From NCBI GenBank assembly GCA_031292515.1, contig JARLGZ010000098.1, positions 1 to 64,000 of the forward strand: a stretch of DNA of 64,000 nucleotides, written 5' to 3'. This DNA is from Puia sp. Lineage in GTDB: Bacteria > Bacteroidota > Bacteroidia > Chitinophagales > Chitinophagaceae. Shown here piece by piece: positions 62,314 through 64,000 of this stretch; positions within the stretch are counted from its first letter, which is position 1; each line of letters opens with the position of its first letter. Made by a program: the position numbers and the translations under genes. Under the pieces are notes generated by a model that saw nothing but the letters and a program-made list of their open reading frames with translations, did no database searches and was not told the origin of the DNA.

Positions 62314-63321
62314 ATGTTTATTATACATGACTATCGCCTGGCCGTTCTGTTTTGTTTTATTACCATGCTTTGCTGGGGTTCCTGGGGGAATACTCAAAAG
62401 CTGGCGTCCCGGGAGTGGCGTTTTGAATACTTTTATTGGGATTATGTGATAGGGTTGCTGGTTTTCTCGCTGCTGCTGGCTTTTACGCTGGGCAGTTTTG
62501 GCAGGGAGGGCAGGAGCTTTGTTGCCGATCTGCGGCAGGCAGGGTGGGGCAGTGTCGGGAGCGCTTTCCTGGGTGGTATTATATTCAATGCCGCGAATAT
62601 TTTATTGTCCGCGGCAATATCCGTTTGCGGGATGGCCGTTGCGTTTCCCCTGGGAATTGGGCTGGCCCTGGTGTTGGGCGTGCTGATCAATTTTTTGGGC
62701 GAAGCGAGGGGCAACCCGGTTTGTATTTTTGCAGGAGTGATATTTATTGTGGCCGCTATAATATGTAATGGGATGGCCTATAAAAGAACAAATCCGGGAA
62801 ACGGGGGAGCAGGCGCCCGCGGTATATTTCTGTCCCTGGCGGCAGGCTTGATCATGTCGTTTTTTTACCGTTTTGTTGCCGCCGCCATTGAGCCTTCCGG
62901 GGATTTATCCGGCTCAGTTGCCGGTATGCTGACACCCTATACCGCCCTTGTTATATTCGCCTGCGGGGTCGTTGGAAGTACCTTTGTCTTCAACACGATC
63001 GCCATGCGCTACCCGGTGAGCGGTCCGCCAGTTCAGCTATCGGGTTACTATAAAGGAAGTGTAAAGATGCATCTTGTAGGGATGTTGGGAGGCGCTATCT
63101 GGTGCCTGGGACAGGCTTTTAGCCTGGTCGCTTCCGGCAGGGCGGGAGCGGCGATCTCTTATGGATTGGGCCAGGGCGCTACCCTTGTCTCGGCCATATG
63201 GGGTATCTACGTGTGGAAGGAATTCAAGGGAGCCCCAAAATCGGCCCACAGACTGAATGGCTGGATGTTCCTTTTGTTTTTGTGCGGCCTTTTTTTGCTG
63301 ATACGTGCCGGATGGCAGTGA
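62314..63321 (+). CDS. GRP-type (glucose/rhamnose-like) sugar transporter
   Basis: The 335-residue membrane protein has ten predicted transmembrane helices and the landmarks of the GRP/RhaT-like sugar porters of the DMT superfamily: an early WGSWGNTQKLA, GGIIFNAANILLSAAI, GVLINFLGEARGNP, and IAMRYPVSGPPVQLSGYYKGS. It probably carries a monosaccharide across the inner membrane with H+ or Na+. It follows the kinase in the sugar locus. The substrate is inferred only from context. Confidence 0.85.
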   Translation: MFIIHDYRLAVLFCFITMLCWGSWGNTQKLASREWRFEYFYWDYVIGLLVFSLLLAFTLGSFGREGRSFVADLRQAGWGSVGSAFLGGIIFNAANILLSAAISVCGMAVAFPLGIGLALVLGVLINFLGEARGNPVCIFAGVIFIVAAIICNGMAYKRTNPGNGGAGARGIFLSLAAGLIMSFFYRFVAAAIEPSGDLSGSVAGMLTPYTALVIFACGVVGSTFVFNTIAMRYPVSGPPVQLSGYYKGSVKMHLVGMLGGAIWCLGQAFSLVASGRAGAAISYGLGQGATLVSAIWGIYVWKEFKGAPKSAHRLNGWMFLLFLCGLFLLIRAGWQ

Positions 63322-63348
63322 AATATGAAAATAGTCAAATAACCAGAT

Positions 63349-64000
63349 ATGGGAAGTTACACGCGACAAGCAGAGAAATGGTCCAACAGGAATGCAAACG
63401 GCACGGTCGACGGTGCGGGTAAACAGAACATCGGCTATGTGGTCTTCTTGTCGGTGGTGGCTGCGCTGGGCGGATTTTTATTCGGATATGATACCGCGGT
63501 GATATCGGGCACGATCGATCAGGTGGCCGGGCAGTATCATTTGGACCCTATACAGCAGGGATGGTATGTAGGTTGCGCCCTGGTAGGTTCGATTTTCGGT
63601 GTACTTGTTGCGGGCTTACTGAGTGATCGTTTTGGCAGGAAGAGGACGATGATCGTCTCGGCGATCTTATTCACCGTGTCCGGGATTGGGTGTGCGGTAT
63701 CCGTCGGGTTCAACGAGTTGGTGATCTATCGAATTGTCGGTGGTGTCGGCATTGGGGTAGTGTCCATTATCTCGCCGCTGTACATCTCAGAAGTCGCTAT
63801 TACGAAGTATAGAGGGCGGCTGGTATCGCTCTATCAATTGGCGATCACGATCGGCTTCCTTGGGGCCTACCTGGTGAATTACGAGCTGCAGAAACTCGCC
63901 GCCGGCGGATTTTTTGCAGGAGCTGGCTTACTGTCTAAGATTTTTACGGGAGAACCGTGGCGGGGGATGCTGGGTATGGAGTCGCTGCCCGCGGTTCTTT
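63349..64000 (+). CDS. Sugar-porter MFS transporter, 5' part
   Basis: The gene starts at the ATG at 63349 and runs off the right edge; 217 codons are visible. After a polar N-terminus it shows LGGFLFGYDTAVISGTID, the loop motif SDRFGRKRTM, and RIVGGVGIGVVSIISPLYISEVA with R-G after it, the hallmarks of the sugar-porter (XylE/GLUT-like) family. It has about six helices in view. It is 27 bp after the GRP transporter and completes the inner-membrane import part of the sugar locus. Confidence 0.88.
   Translation, partial: MGSYTRQAEKWSNRNANGTVDGAGKQNIGYVVFLSVVAALGGFLFGYDTAVISGTIDQVAGQYHLDPIQQGWYVGCALVGSIFGVLVAGLLSDRFGRKRTMIVSAILFTVSGIGCAVSVGFNELVIYRIVGGVGIGVVSIISPLYISEVAITKYRGRLVSLYQLAITIGFLGAYLVNYELQKLAAGGFFAGAGLLSKIFTGEPWRGMLGMESLPAVL

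Overview
The window looks like chromosomal DNA of a fairly GC-rich member of the Bacteroidota, most likely Chitinophagales. The evidence is a SusC/SusD pair, a large PKD-repeat protein with a type B gliding-motility (type IX secretion) C-terminal domain, a stand-alone MacB/FtsX-like permease, TonB-dependent receptors, LytTR and AraC regulators, and many hybrid or PAS-rich histidine kinases. No rRNA, tRNA, CRISPR array, phage or transposase was found.

Region 1 (0-5.2 kb) is a signalling cluster on the + strand: a sensor kinase whose membrane domain matches the plant ethylene-receptor fold with all key copper/ethylene residues, a CheY-like regulator, a REC-PAS-PAS-kinase, and a sensorless kinase. 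Region 2 (5.3-9.2 kb, - strand) holds a GNAT acetyltransferase, a PAP2 phosphatase and an FtsX-type permease. Region 3 (9.4-16.4 kb, + strand) has a DUF218 protein, a tight three-gene operon (TonB receptor, di-heme peroxidase, sulfite-oxidase-fold protein), a CDF metal transporter and a beta-lactamase-family remnant. Region 4 (16.7-27.4 kb) has two kinases, a class I terpene synthase, a NarL-type regulator, the 1567-residue PKD protein and a PAS kinase.

Region 5 (27.4-39.7 kb) is accessory. It contains an AraC/reductase operon, a TetR/MFS efflux pair with matching operator dyads, another AraC regulator, an alpha/beta hydrolase, a LytTR/TPR-kinase operon, a lipoprotein flanked by short repeats, and a carboxylesterase. 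Region 6 (39.8-46.2 kb, - strand) is a second signalling cluster: a large GAF/PAS kinase, a NarL-type regulator, a single-domain regulator, a PAS kinase and a pseudokinase that has lost its phospho-acceptor His. Two TGTAATN6ATTACA dyads lie between its genes.

Region 7 (46.4-64 kb) is a luciferase-like monooxygenase, then about 1 kb of decayed DNA including a broken ROK-family repressor, then a polysaccharide-utilisation locus on the + strand. The locus encodes an AGE-family epimerase, SusC, SusD, a GH27 alpha-galactosidase-like enzyme, a DUF4434 protein, a sialate O-acetylesterase-like enzyme, a DUF4434-GDPD fusion, a ribokinase-like kinase, a GRP-type sugar transporter and the start of a sugar-porter MFS protein. 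A perfect 16-bp palindrome sits between the dead repressor and the first gene.

Ten kinase-like proteins and five response regulators in 64 kb make signalling the dominant theme. The observations most worth following up are the ethylene-receptor-like sensor, the terpene synthase, the pseudokinase cluster with its dyads, and the locus with a dead repressor, a candidate operator and an unusual DUF4434-GDPD enzyme.
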